Positions 52,315 to 61,570 are shown, counted from the stretch's first letter. The stretch: 64,000 nucleotides of DNA from Salinigranum salinum (GCF_009176545.1 NZ_VTOJ01000001.1:1922001-1986000); one strand, 5' to 3'. The notes: generated from the letters alone by a model not told the origin. Program-made: numbers and translations.

Positions 52315-52995
52315 ATGAACTTCGCCGAGTGGGAGGCCGTCTACGAGCGGATCCTCGCGGACTTCGGCTTCGACCGCGCCGCCGACGAACGGGCCAGAGA
52401 CGTGCTCCGGTCGCTCGTCGAGGGACAGACTGGTTACGACACGGAGACGCTCGAACGAGCCGTCGCCGGTGATACCGTCGCGATCGTCGGGGCGGCCCCG
52501 TCGCTTTCGGACGAGGTCGAACGGGCCGCGCGGGCCGACCACGTGTTCGCCGCGTCGACCGCGGCCGACGTCTGCCGCGACAACGGCGTCGCCGTCGACC
52601 TCATGGTGACGGACCTCGACAAGAACCCCGGGACGGCGGTCACGCTCACCCGCGAGGGGACGCCGGTCGCGGCGCACGCCCACGGCGACAACGTCCCCGC
52701 AGTCCGCGAGGTGATCCCCCGGTTCGACCTCGGTCGCGTGATCCCGACGACGCAGGCGGGACCCGTCTCACCGGTACGGAACTTCGGTGGGTTCACCGAC
52801 GGCGACCGGGCGGCCTTTCTCGCCGACCACCTCGGGGCCGGATCGCTCGTCTTCGTCGGCTGGGAGTTCGACGACCCCACCGTGAGCGGGACGAAAGCGA
52901 AGAAGCTCCGGTGGGCCGCGCGGCTGTTGACCTGGCTGGAGTCACGCCGCGACGAGCGGTTCGACGTCCTCGACGGCCACCGCGAGTCGGTGTGA
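52315..52995 (+). CDS. mptE: 6-hydroxymethyl-7,8-dihydropterin pyrophosphokinase MptE
   Basis: The product has 226 residues. It matches the archaeal MptE/DUF115 family: VAIVGAAPSLSDEVERAA (about 54-71) and the motif VDLMVTDLDKNPGTA (about 93-107), then AHAHGDNVPA (121-130) and FGGFTDGDRAAFLADHL. It transfers pyrophosphate from ATP to 6-hydroxymethyl-dihydropterin, the step before dihydropteroate synthase, whose gene lies just upstream. The two sequential enzymes are 188 bp apart, so promoters may be separate. Confidence 0.92.
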   Translation: MNFAEWEAVYERILADFGFDRAADERARDVLRSLVEGQTGYDTETLERAVAGDTVAIVGAAPSLSDEVERAARADHVFAASTAADVCRDNGVAVDLMVTDLDKNPGTAVTLTREGTPVAAHAHGDNVPAVREVIPRFDLGRVIPTTQAGPVSPVRNFGGFTDGDRAAFLADHLGAGSLVFVGWEFDDPTVSGTKAKKLRWAARLLTWLESRRDERFDVLDGHRESV

Positions 52996-53436
52996 GTCGG
53001 CTCGTCGACGGGAGGCCGAGAGTCACCGACCGATCACCGGCGGCGACGGGTCGGTAGTGCGTGGTAGAGCCGACTCGCGGCCGACCGTGCGGGAGTCGTC
53101 CGCCCGGAGGTCCGGTATGAGCCGACTGCTCTCGGATGACGGGGACGTCGTGCCCAGCGGCCGACTGTCAACTGACACGGACGGTCCGTGCGGACAGTCT
53201 GTGAGACGGGGGGACTCTCCATCAGTCCGGAGCGACGGACTGGACGCAAATCATAGATATCCGAGACGACCGCGATCCGGAGCGGTCGATCACTCGATCC
53301 GACAGGCTGGGGGCACTCCTGGGGCGAAGGTCGGGTAGTCCAGTCGGAGATGCCTGGCAGGTTCGGTCGAGGGCGGCTGGCAGGTTCGGTCGGTCGAGGC
53401 CGGTAGGTTCACGGCTGGTCCGTCCTTGCCACCGGT
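52996..53436. other. Intergenic region between mptE and photolyase, with a short repeat
   Basis: This is 441 bp without a gene. A 23-bp-period repeat lies at 53354-53410 (CTGGCAGGTTCGGTCG at 53354 and 53377, with a diverged CCGGTAGGTTC at 53400). The photolyase promoter should lie at its right end. I see no tRNA or clear reading frame. Confidence 0.5.
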
Positions 53437-54840
53437 ATGCAGCTTCACTGGCACCGCCGTGATCTCCGGACGACGGACAACCGGAGCCTCTCCGCGGCGG
53501 CCGACGCGGACACGGTGGTCCCGCTGTTCGTCTTCGACGACGCCGTCCTCGCCCACGCGGGCGCTCCCCGCGTCCGGTACATGCTCGACGCCCTCGCGGC
53601 GCTCCGCGAACGGTACCGCGACCTCGGGTCGGACCTCGTCGTTCGTCGTGGTGACCCCCGCGAGGTCGTTCCCGACGTGGCCGACACGTTCGACGTCGAC
53701 CGGGTGCGGTGGAACCGGGACTACTCCGGACTGGCACGCGAGCGCGACGCGGCGGTCCGGCGGTCGCTCGACGACGCCGACGTCGCCCGCGAGGCCGTCC
53801 ACGACCACCTCCACCACGAACCCGGCTCCATCACGACGAACCAGGGCGAACCGTACTCGGTCTACACCTACTTCTGGAAGAAGTGGCGAGACCGGGAGAA
53901 AGCGGATCCGTACCCCGAACCCGACGAGAGACTCGTCGCGGTCGACGGCGACGAGGCGGGGCCGCTCCCTTCGATCGACGAACTGGGATTCGACGAGCCG
54001 GCGGCGTCGGTCCCCGAGGCAGGGACGGAGGCGGCCCGCGCTCGGCTAGAGCGGTTCTGCGACGACGCCGTGTTCAGGTACGACGAGGACAGGGATTATC
54101 CGACGCGCGACGCCGTCTCGCGCCTCTCGGTCGACCTCAAGTGGGGAACCCTCGGCGTCAGGGAGGTGTACGCGGCCACCGAGGCGGCGATGGCCGAGGC
54201 GAGCGACGAGGAACGCGAGTCGGTCGCGGAGTTCCAGTCGCAGCTGGCGTGGCGCGAGTTCTACACCCACGTCCTCTTCTTCAACCCCGAGGTCGTGACG
54301 GAGAACTTCAAATCGTACGAGAACGAGATCGGGTGGCGCGACGACCCCGACGAACTGCAGGCGTGGCGCGACGGTGAGACGGGCTACCCGATCGTCGACG
54401 CGGGGATGCGCCAGTTGAAGGAGGAGGCGTACATGCACAACAGGGTTCGAATGATCGTCGCCTCCTTCCTCACGAAGGACCTGCTGTGTGACTGGCGACA
54501 CGGCTACGCCCACTTCCGGGAGTATCTGGCCGACCACGACACCCAGAACGACAACGGCGGCTGGCAGTGGGCCGCCTCGACGGGGACGGACGCCCAGCCC
54601 TACTTCAGAATCTTCAACCCGATGACGCAGGGCGAACGCTACGACCCCGACGCGGAGTACATCGCCGAGTACGTCCCCGAACTCCGGGGCGTCGACCCCT
54701 CGATCGTCCACTCGTGGCACGAGTGTTCGTCCCTTCAGCGGCGGAACGCGGCCCCCGACTACCCCGAACCGGTCGTCGACCACTCCGAGCGTCGCGAGGC
54801 AGCACTCGCCATGTTCGAGCGGGCACGCGGCGAGGAGTGA
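53437..54840 (+). CDS. phr: Deoxyribodipyrimidine photo-lyase
   Basis: The product has 467 residues. The N-terminal antenna domain is alpha/beta (LHWHRRDLRTTDN, 3-15), and the C-terminal FAD domain has WREFYTHVLFFNPEV, GYPIVDAGMRQLKEEAYMHN (about 322-341), WRHGYAHFREYLADHD and NNGG/WQWAASTGTDAQPYFR, the class I photolyase motifs. It repairs pyrimidine dimers with blue light. Full length, with its own start at 53437. Typical of sun-exposed haloarchaea. Confidence 0.95.
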   Translation: MQLHWHRRDLRTTDNRSLSAAADADTVVPLFVFDDAVLAHAGAPRVRYMLDALAALRERYRDLGSDLVVRRGDPREVVPDVADTFDVDRVRWNRDYSGLARERDAAVRRSLDDADVAREAVHDHLHHEPGSITTNQGEPYSVYTYFWKKWRDREKADPYPEPDERLVAVDGDEAGPLPSIDELGFDEPAASVPEAGTEAARARLERFCDDAVFRYDEDRDYPTRDAVSRLSVDLKWGTLGVREVYAATEAAMAEASDEERESVAEFQSQLAWREFYTHVLFFNPEVVTENFKSYENEIGWRDDPDELQAWRDGETGYPIVDAGMRQLKEEAYMHNRVRMIVASFLTKDLLCDWRHGYAHFREYLADHDTQNDNGGWQWAASTGTDAQPYFRIFNPMTQGERYDPDAEYIAEYVPELRGVDPSIVHSWHECSSLQRRNAAPDYPEPVVDHSERREAALAMFERARGEE

Positions 54841-54852
54841 CCGCCGCGCTCG

Positions 54853-56535
54853 CTACGTGACGGGGTCGGTCGTCGGGTCAGTCGTCGGGTCGAGCGTCGT
54901 CTCGACGCCCCGTGCGCGGATCTCGGTCTCGCTGGCCGGCGTCAGCTCGATCGACAGCGACCAGCCGTGGACCCGCGCGAGCGCCCCCGCGTTCGCCAGC
55001 CCGATCCCGTCCGTCACCGCCGTCCCGTACTGGAACGCCGAGTCGGTCCGGTCGTCCGGGATCGGCCGTCCGTCGTGTCGCACGACGAACCCGTCCTCGG
55101 CGAGGCTGACGGCCGCGACTGTCGCGTCCCGTTCGATCGCGTGCTCGAAGAGGTTCGAGAGCAGCGCAGTCAGCCGTCTCTCCTCGGCGACGACCGTGCC
55201 CGACGACCCTTCGACCGAGACGCGCAGGGCCGAACCCGTCGCGGCCTCGCGTGCCCGTCGGACGACGGTCCCGATCGCGTGTGGTTCGACCCCGTCGGTC
55301 GACTGCGCGAGTTCGGCGAGGGTGGCGAGGTCGCCGATCACGTCGTCGATCCGGCCGTGTGCCGTCGCGATGGCACCGACCGCCCGTCCCGTGGTCGCAT
55401 CACCGTCCCCGAGCCGGTCTTCGAGAACGCCGGCGTAGCCGGCCGCGATGTTGAGGTCGTTCCTGAGTTCGTGGGCGATCGCCTCGGCGATGTTGTCCAT
55501 CTCCAGGCGCTGCCGCCTGAGATCGCGTCGCTGTGTCACGAGCCGGGTGACGTCGGTGAACACGCGGACGCGGCCGACCTCGTGCGGCCCGAGTTCGACG
55601 GCCGAGGTCCGGAGCAAGAAGTGTCGCTCCCGCCCGTCCGGGGCGAGGGTGATCGGTGCCCCGGTGTCGCCGTCGGAGCTGACGACGACCGACGGAGCCG
55701 GATCGCCGACGACCAGCGGCGTGTCGGTCGACGCGAACAGTGCCGCGGCAGCCGGGTTGAAGTCCGCGACGACGTCGGCGTCGTCGAGGACGATGACCGG
55801 GTCGTCGAGGTCGTCGACGACCTGCGCCCGTGCGGGAATCCGGAGCTGTTCGCGGTCGGTCTCGACGACGAAGAGCGACCCGACGGCGAAGGCGGCGACG
55901 CCGATCGGTTCGTACGTCACGGTGAGGAGGAGATCGGGACGGAGTGTCGCGATCAGGTCGGGCACCACCGGGACGCCGGCGACCCCCGCGAGCAGCGCGA
56001 TCCGGCCCGAGTCGTGTCCGGACCGACCGTAGGTCCGGAACAGGACGACGAACCCCCACGCGACCAGCGCGTACGCGATAGCGGTCACCAGCCAGTGTGG
56101 CCAGTGGCGAACCAGCGCGAGGTGAACGAACGGCTCGGTCGCCAGCTCGTACGAGAAGTAGCCGCCGTGGATCCCGTTGGTGAGCTTGACGCCGACGACG
56201 AGGAGGAACCCCCCGACGGCGACCACCCGGAGCGTCGGATGGTGGTGGAAGCCGGAACCGGTGTACGCCGAGACGAAGTAGAGCCAGCAGCCGACGGTCG
56301 CGAACCCGACGACCAGCCCGGCGGTGAAGAGCCACGCTTTCGCCGTCACCGTCGGGGCGATCAGCTGGGCGACCGTCAGTCCCGCCCAGAGCCCCGAGGA
56401 CGCGAACAGCGAGACGAGGCCCCGCCGGACGCCACCGGCGAAGCGAGTCCGCACGCGACACGCCGCGGCCAGACAGGCGACCATCGCCGCCGAGAACACC
56501 ACGACGTAGAGGAGGTGGACGATCGAGAGGCTCAT
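54853..56535 (-). CDS. 7TM sensor histidine kinase with degenerate ATP-binding domain
   Basis: The product has 560 residues. Residues 1-225 form the 7TM sensor shared with the gene at 1-824. A PAS-like domain follows (240-335). The phospho-acceptor is His355 in IAHELRNDLN. In the ATPase domain the N-box Asn is replaced by His465 (NLFEHAI), and the G1 box reads HDGRP (487-491) in place of DxGxG, so the adenine-binding Asp is His487 and the second Gly is Pro491. Kinase activity is doubtful, and it may be a pseudokinase or phosphatase. It could partner the other 7TM kinase. Confidence 0.85.
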   Translation of the reverse strand: MSLSIVHLLYVVVFSAAMVACLAAACRVRTRFAGGVRRGLVSLFASSGLWAGLTVAQLIAPTVTAKAWLFTAGLVVGFATVGCWLYFVSAYTGSGFHHHPTLRVVAVGGFLLVVGVKLTNGIHGGYFSYELATEPFVHLALVRHWPHWLVTAIAYALVAWGFVVLFRTYGRSGHDSGRIALLAGVAGVPVVPDLIATLRPDLLLTVTYEPIGVAAFAVGSLFVVETDREQLRIPARAQVVDDLDDPVIVLDDADVVADFNPAAAALFASTDTPLVVGDPAPSVVVSSDGDTGAPITLAPDGRERHFLLRTSAVELGPHEVGRVRVFTDVTRLVTQRRDLRRQRLEMDNIAEAIAHELRNDLNIAAGYAGVLEDRLGDGDATTGRAVGAIATAHGRIDDVIGDLATLAELAQSTDGVEPHAIGTVVRRAREAATGSALRVSVEGSSGTVVAEERRLTALLSNLFEHAIERDATVAAVSLAEDGFVVRHDGRPIPDDRTDSAFQYGTAVTDGIGLANAGALARVHGWSLSIELTPASETEIRARGVETTLDPTTDPTTDPVT

Positions 56536-56670
56536 CTACCGGTCAGGAACCGTTCGCTCGGCAAAGACTGTTCCTTCCTGGCTATCACGTTCGATATCTT
56601 CCGGCAACTGACCAATCCGATCCGACGGCCACCTCCACGACGAGGTTGCCGAGCGGTCGCGTGGGGAAGA

Positions 56671-56678
56671 CATATACC
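56671..56678 (+). promoter_or_regulatory. TATA-like box of the 56701 gene
   Basis: CATATACC lies 23-30 nt before the GTG at 56701, the expected position for a leaderless promoter. It supports the GTG as the start of that small gene. Confidence 0.5.
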
Positions 56679-56700
56679 GTCCCCGACACGGCGGGGACTC

Positions 56701-56919
56701 GTGGCGGACGGATTGGTCCTCCTGTTCGGTCTGGTGATGTTCGTCGTCTTCGCGATCGTCCTCCCCGTGTGGACGTACAGCGACGCGCAGCGAAACAGCC
56801 CTCACAGTCCGCTTCTGTGGGCTCTCGTCGTGTTCTTCGGCGGCGTGCTCGGTCTCCTCCTGTACTTCATCATCGGGCGCGGCGGCGGTGGTGGCCGGCG
56901 AAGCCCGACGACGTACTGA
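56701..56919 (+). CDS. Small membrane protein with PLDc_N-like pattern
   Basis: The product has 72 residues from the GTG at 56701. It has two hydrophobic helices (LVLLFGLVMFVVFAIVLPVW, 5-24, and LLWALVVFFGGVLGLLLYFI, about 38-57) with a conserved WTYSDAQRNSP between them and a Gly-rich tail. The pattern resembles small phospholipase D N-terminal-like membrane proteins, of unknown function. A TATA-like box at the right distance supports the start. Confidence 0.65.
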   Translation: MADGLVLLFGLVMFVVFAIVLPVWTYSDAQRNSPHSPLLWALVVFFGGVLGLLLYFIIGRGGGGGRRSPTTY

Positions 56920-57307
56920 GCGGCCCGACCCGGCGAAACCGTCAGTGTTTCCAGGACGGTTGGTGTGCGTGAAGTGCTCGCGTCGAGCGGGCTGACGACG
57001 AGTCGTGGTTCGGGGGCCGACGAGCAGCGTCGACGGGACAGGTGGCGGAACGGAGTGGCGGCGGGGAACAACTATCGAGTGGCAGGCTGAATCGTCGGCG
57101 AGTGGAAGGCCGAATCGTCGGCGAGTGGAGGGTCGAACCGTCAGCGGGGCGGTCGGGGGTGGAGGGCCGAATTGTCAGCGGGGCGGTCGGGGGTGGAGGG
57201 CCGAATTGTCAGCGGGGCGGTCGGGGGTGGAGGGCCGAACCGTCAGCGGGGCGGTCGGGGGTAGAGGGCCGAACCGTCAGCGGGGTGGAGAGCCGGCATC
57301 AGCACCG
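56920..57307. repeat. Convergent gap with compound minisatellite (23-bp then 34-bp units)
   Basis: The gap is 388 bp. GAATCGTCGGCGAGTGG repeats with 23-bp period at 57089, 57112 and 57135 (diverged), then GTCAGCGGGGCGGTCGGG repeats with 34-bp period at 57140, 57174, 57208, 57242 and 57276. The unit size switches from 23 to 34 bp in place. No gene lies here. A 1483-codon open frame crossing it on the plus strand is antisense to the RND operon and was rejected. Confidence 0.75.
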
Positions 57308-59830
57308 TCAGTCGACGCTCGGAGTGGCGGCCGTGGCCGACCCCGCACCGGGCGTCGCCGCGTCGACGCCGCCGACGCCGAAGAGACGCTCCCAGACGAC
57401 AAGCGCCGCGGGGAGCACCAGGAGCGACGAGAGGAAGGCGTAGACCACGGAGAGGCCGGTGAGGAGGCCGAAGTCGCCGATCGCGGGGAACACCGCCAGG
57501 ACGAGAACGCCGATGCCGAACACGGTCGTGAGGACGCTCCCGAGGAGCGCGCCGCCGGTGCCGTAGACGGTGCGGGAGAGCGCGTCGAGGACGGTCGGCT
57601 GGAGCCGACGCTCGTCGATGTACCGGTGGGTGAGGTGGACCGAGTAGTCGATGCCCAGCCCGATGGTCATCGCGAGCACCGTCGCGGTGAAGGCGTTGAG
57701 CGAGAAGCCGAGATAGCGCATCGACCCGCCGACGCACGCGACCGTCACGACGATCGGAACGAGGTTGGCGAGCCCGAGCGACGCCCGCCCCTCCAGCACC
57801 CAGTAGATGAACAGGAGGAAGACGGCGGTGCCGGCGATGGCGAGCGCGAGGCTGACGATCGCGGACTCGAAGATGATGTCGGAGATGGCTTTGAACACGA
57901 CGATCTGACCCGTCGCGACCGCTCCCATCCGGTAGCGGTCGGCCACCTCACGCGTGTCGGCCGTGATCGCGGCGTCGGTCTCGTCCGCCTTCACCGCGTA
58001 CACCACGCGCGCGTTCCGACGATCTTCGGTGAGGTAGTCGAGCGCCTGTCCCCTGGCGGGGGAGGCGAACAGGTAGTCGTAGACCTCGCCGAGGTTCTGG
58101 TCAGGGATGCCGTTGGCGTTGCGGTCGTTGCGCGCGACCAGGGCGTCGAACTCGGGGTCACGCTCCTGGTAGGCGAGGATCACGGTGACGATGGAGGTCT
58201 CGCGGGCGTGGCGGCCCTCGCGGACGAACGTCCCCGGTGGGTCCTCACCCGCACGCCACATCGACTCCAGCGCGGAGTTTCGCTCCATCGGCCCCTCGAC
58301 GTACACCACGGTCTCGTCGTCCTCGCTCGACTCGAAGTTGTCCTCGAGGAAGTTGATCGTCGCCGTGATGGTGTAGTCGCTCGGTTTGAACGGTTCGGGG
58401 AGGACGTCGTAGAAGTCGGCGGTCTCCTCGGGCGGGAGGAACTGTTCCTGCGAGAAGGTGGTGTCGATCCCGGTCGCGTAGTAGCCGGCGTACCCCGAGC
58501 CGAGGAGCGCCACGACCAGGAACACCGCGGGGGCGTACTTCGCGACCGTCACCCCCAGCGAGAGCACCCCGCCCAGCGAGGAGCCCTCGGAGCCGATCGG
58601 CGCCTGCGAGAACGTCGGGATGGGGTACCGTTCGCGGAGGCCGTCGGCGTACAGTTTCAGCGCGGGGAGGAAGACGCCGAAGATGAGGAAGGTGAAGACG
58701 ATGCCGATCGCCGCGACGATCCCGAACTCGCGGATCGGAAGCAGCCCGCTGACGAGGTTCGAGGAGAAGCCGATGACGGTCGTCGAGGTGACGATGAAGA
58801 AGGCCACCAGGAGCTGGTCGGTGGTGTGGCGCATCGCCCGCTGGGGGTCGTCTTCCTCCAGGCGTTCCTCGCGGTAGCGGTTGATGGTGTGGATCCCGAA
58901 GTCGATCCCCACGGCCAACAGCAGGGGCGGGACGGCGATGAGGATGTTCGAGAAGGCGATGCCGGCGAAGCCCATGAAGCCGAACGTCCAGACGATCCCC
59001 ATGCCGAGCGCGATCGTGCCGAGCAGGAGGTCGACGAGGTCGCGGTAGGCGACGACCAGAAAGAGGAGGATGAAGAAGACGGCCGCGGGCACCACGATCA
59101 GGAGCGAGTCGCCGATGACCGTGCCGAACTCCTGGGCGATGATGCCCGACCCGAAGACGACGACGTCGCCGCCCGCCGCGTTCGCGACGTACTGGGCTTC
59201 GACCTGGATCGGTTCGAGCGGGCTGGCCCCACCCTGGCCGGATCCGCTGGAGATGCCCGTGGGCACCTCGTGGCGGACGACCCCGACGGTCGCGGAGGCG
59301 TACGGTGCGGTGGGGTTGAAGTCGTCGCTCAGCAGGGAGGCGAAGCCGGGGTTCTCCCGGGCGAGCCTCCCGACGGCGACGCGGATCTCCCCCGGCGTGG
59401 CGCGTTCGACCGCGTCGATCTCTTCTTCCAGGGTCGACGCCGATGGGTCGAGTTCGCGCGCGACGAAGCGGGCGGCGCTCTCGGTCGAGACGACGCGCAT
59501 GTCCGGATCGTCGGCCAGCCGGTGCTGGACCGTGAGCATCCGGAGCAACCCCTGTTTCGAGAGGACGTTCTCGCCGCGCTGGATCAGCTGTGTCGATCCC
59601 TCGTCGGCCGCGAAGGGGTCGGAGAACTTGTCGTTGACGTCTTGGAGGGCTCGCTCGGCGGGGACGTCTTCGGAGAACTGTTCGGTGCCGGACTCGGTCG
59701 ACACCGAGGGGAGACCGAAGGCGAACGCGGCGGTCAGCACGAAGAACACGAGGACGACGGTCCCGGGTCGCCCCGTGATCCAGCCGTCGGCCGCGTCGAT
59801 GAACCGCTGGTAGTCGACCTTCGCGGGCAC
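57308..59830 (-). CDS. RND/MMPL family exporter
   Basis: The product has 840 residues from the GTG at 59830. It has two MMPL modules: one helix (about 24-42), a large extracellular domain, then a five-helix block with the conserved VPPLLLAVGIDFGIHTINRY (about 303-322); a second module repeats this, with AMTIGLGIDYSVHLTHRYID near 720. It would export lipids or hydrophobic compounds using the proton gradient. Its gene starts 3 nt after the stop of the COG1361 protein, so they form an operon under a probable repressor site. Confidence 0.9.
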   Translation of the reverse strand: MPAKVDYQRFIDAADGWITGRPGTVVLVFFVLTAAFAFGLPSVSTESGTEQFSEDVPAERALQDVNDKFSDPFAADEGSTQLIQRGENVLSKQGLLRMLTVQHRLADDPDMRVVSTESAARFVARELDPSASTLEEEIDAVERATPGEIRVAVGRLARENPGFASLLSDDFNPTAPYASATVGVVRHEVPTGISSGSGQGGASPLEPIQVEAQYVANAAGGDVVVFGSGIIAQEFGTVIGDSLLIVVPAAVFFILLFLVVAYRDLVDLLLGTIALGMGIVWTFGFMGFAGIAFSNILIAVPPLLLAVGIDFGIHTINRYREERLEEDDPQRAMRHTTDQLLVAFFIVTSTTVIGFSSNLVSGLLPIREFGIVAAIGIVFTFLIFGVFLPALKLYADGLRERYPIPTFSQAPIGSEGSSLGGVLSLGVTVAKYAPAVFLVVALLGSGYAGYYATGIDTTFSQEQFLPPEETADFYDVLPEPFKPSDYTITATINFLEDNFESSEDDETVVYVEGPMERNSALESMWRAGEDPPGTFVREGRHARETSIVTVILAYQERDPEFDALVARNDRNANGIPDQNLGEVYDYLFASPARGQALDYLTEDRRNARVVYAVKADETDAAITADTREVADRYRMGAVATGQIVVFKAISDIIFESAIVSLALAIAGTAVFLLFIYWVLEGRASLGLANLVPIVVTVACVGGSMRYLGFSLNAFTATVLAMTIGLGIDYSVHLTHRYIDERRLQPTVLDALSRTVYGTGGALLGSVLTTVFGIGVLVLAVFPAIGDFGLLTGLSVVYAFLSSLLVLPAALVVWERLFGVGGVDAATPGAGSATAATPSVD

Positions 59831-59833
59831 GGC

Positions 59834-61441
59834 TTACCTCCGACGCACCACGACGATGGCGGCTCCGACGAGCACGACGGCACCGACGCCGACGATGAGG
59901 CCGAACGGGAGGCCGCCGCCGCTCGCCTCCTCGACCGTGACGGGGAGCCGGAACGTGTCGGACACCTGTGTCGTGCCGTCCGCGCGGTCGTACTCGAAGT
60001 CGACGGAGACCGGGTAGTCCTTGGCGAACGTGCTCCCACCGGTGCTCACCTCGAAGGTGATCTCGGCCGACTCGCCGGGACCGAGTTCGCCGATGAACGC
60101 CTCGTCGTCACCCGACGAGATGGGATCGTCGACGAACAGCTTGGCCGAGATGTCCGAGAGCGTCTCGTCCTCGGCGTTGGTGACGGTCAGGGTGAGCCGC
60201 CCGCTCTCGCCGGCGCTGATCGTCGACTCGGCGGCCTCGACGGTGAAGGGATCGCGCTCGTCGCCGACGGCGATGCGGGCGTTGAGCGGGTCGCTGGACC
60301 GGCTCTCGCCGTCCTCGTTGTCGTACTGGACGACGAACCGGAGCTGCCGGGAGCCTGGGTCGGCCGCGCTCGACACCTCGACGTCGAACGCGAAGTCGGC
60401 CGACTCGCCGGGCGCGAGGTCGGGGATCGCGTACTCGGTCTCGCTCGCGTCGAAGTTGGCGCTGGCGGGCTGGAAGACGACCACCCCGTCGGTGATCGGC
60501 GCGGGCCCCTCGTTCGTCACGGTGCCGGTGACGGTCCCCTCCCAGTTGACGCGGAGCGTCGACTCGACGTTCGAGACCGAGAACGACTGCTCTTCGAGGG
60601 GCCGGACGCTCGCCCGGAGTTCGTTCGAGCGCTGGACGATGCCGTCCGTGTCGGTGTACGTCACCCGGCCGGTGACGGTGTAGTCGCGGAGTTCGGCACC
60701 GTCAGCGACGTTCACGGGGAACGTCACCTGTTTGGTCTCGCCGGGGCGCCACTCGCCGACGAAGCTCTCGGCGGACGGCGAGCCGCCGAACGTCAGGTCA
60801 CCGTTGCCCGACGAGAGCTGGACGCTCGCCTCGCGCGCCGGGTCGGTCCCGACGTTTCTGACGGCGGCGACCATCGTACCGCTGTCACCGATCTGGACGC
60901 CGGTCGACACGTCGACGACGCGGAACCGGGCCTGGTCTTCGACGACGATCGGGACGGTGAGCCGCCGCGTGACCGAACGGTCGTTGAACTTCGGGTTGTT
61001 GGTCGGGTCCTGTTCGTCGTAGGTCACGATGCTGGTGTACGTGTACGAGACGTCGATCGGGAGCCGGTACGTCCCCGGGGGGACGCCCTCGGGGACGGTG
61101 ATCCTGATCGGGGCAGGGCCGACGACGCCCTCGGGGACCTGTCCGACGGCGATGTCGTCCGTCTCGACGTCGAGGCCGGCGATGTCGGCCACGTCGAGCG
61201 TGACGGCGCGGGCGGTGGTGACGCGCGAGGTGAACCGCTCGGGACCGCCGCGGGTGATGGTTCCGTCGTTGACGATCGAGACGTTCAACGTCTTCGCTTC
61301 GCCGGGAGTGACCCGGTTGTCCGGAACCGAGAGGGAGATATCCGGACGGCCGATGACCTGGTTCTCCGCTGCGGACGCCAGCGGCACCCCCGAGAGGACG
61401 ACAGCGAGCGCGAGGACGATCGTGAGGAGTTTCTGATTCAT
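59834..61441 (-). CDS. COG1361-type secreted beta-domain protein, exporter partner
   Basis: The product has 535 residues. It has a signal peptide (about 1-25, MNQKLLTIVLALAVVLSGVP), several Ig-like beta domains of the COG1361 type (repeated GESxRLTLTVTNxxxxT patterns), and a C-terminal membrane anchor (GLPFGLIVGVGAVVLVGAAI) followed by RRR. It is surface-exposed and held by the anchor. Operon with the RND exporter, which suggests it is a periplasm-like adaptor or part of the export path. The ATG at 61441 is 14 nt from an operator-like palindrome. Confidence 0.88.
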   Translation of the reverse strand: MNQKLLTIVLALAVVLSGVPLASAAENQVIGRPDISLSVPDNRVTPGEAKTLNVSIVNDGTITRGGPERFTSRVTTARAVTLDVADIAGLDVETDDIAVGQVPEGVVGPAPIRITVPEGVPPGTYRLPIDVSYTYTSIVTYDEQDPTNNPKFNDRSVTRRLTVPIVVEDQARFRVVDVSTGVQIGDSGTMVAAVRNVGTDPAREASVQLSSGNGDLTFGGSPSAESFVGEWRPGETKQVTFPVNVADGAELRDYTVTGRVTYTDTDGIVQRSNELRASVRPLEEQSFSVSNVESTLRVNWEGTVTGTVTNEGPAPITDGVVVFQPASANFDASETEYAIPDLAPGESADFAFDVEVSSAADPGSRQLRFVVQYDNEDGESRSSDPLNARIAVGDERDPFTVEAAESTISAGESGRLTLTVTNAEDETLSDISAKLFVDDPISSGDDEAFIGELGPGESAEITFEVSTGGSTFAKDYPVSVDFEYDRADGTTQVSDTFRLPVTVEEASGGGLPFGLIVGVGAVVLVGAAIVVVRRR

Positions 61442-61454
61442 GATGAGACGGGAT

Positions 61455-61474
61455 GACTGAACGTTTATTCAGTC
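61455..61474. promoter_or_regulatory. Operator-like palindrome over the TATA box of the RND operon
   Basis: GACTGAA-cgttta-TTCAGTC has 7-nt perfect arms with a 6-nt spacer. On the minus strand it contains AATAAACG, the TATA-like box 20-27 nt before the ATG at 61441. A repressor bound here would block TBP. The TGAAC/GTTCA-type core resembles sites of TetR-family regulators, but none is encoded in the window. Confidence 0.6.
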
Positions 61475-61570
61475 TGCCTTCGGAGGCGGGAGATAATAAC
61501 GTGTCGTTTTCGCGAGTCCCGATGAAAAGCGGAGTCACCGGTCGAGACCGCGGCGGCCTCGCCCGACAAA

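Noticed and set aside
57005..61456. A 1483-codon plus-strand open frame
   Set aside because: It is exactly antisense to the RND exporter and COG1361 genes and is Asp/Glu/Arg/Val-rich as expected for the reverse of haloarchaeal coding DNA. It also crosses the minisatellite.
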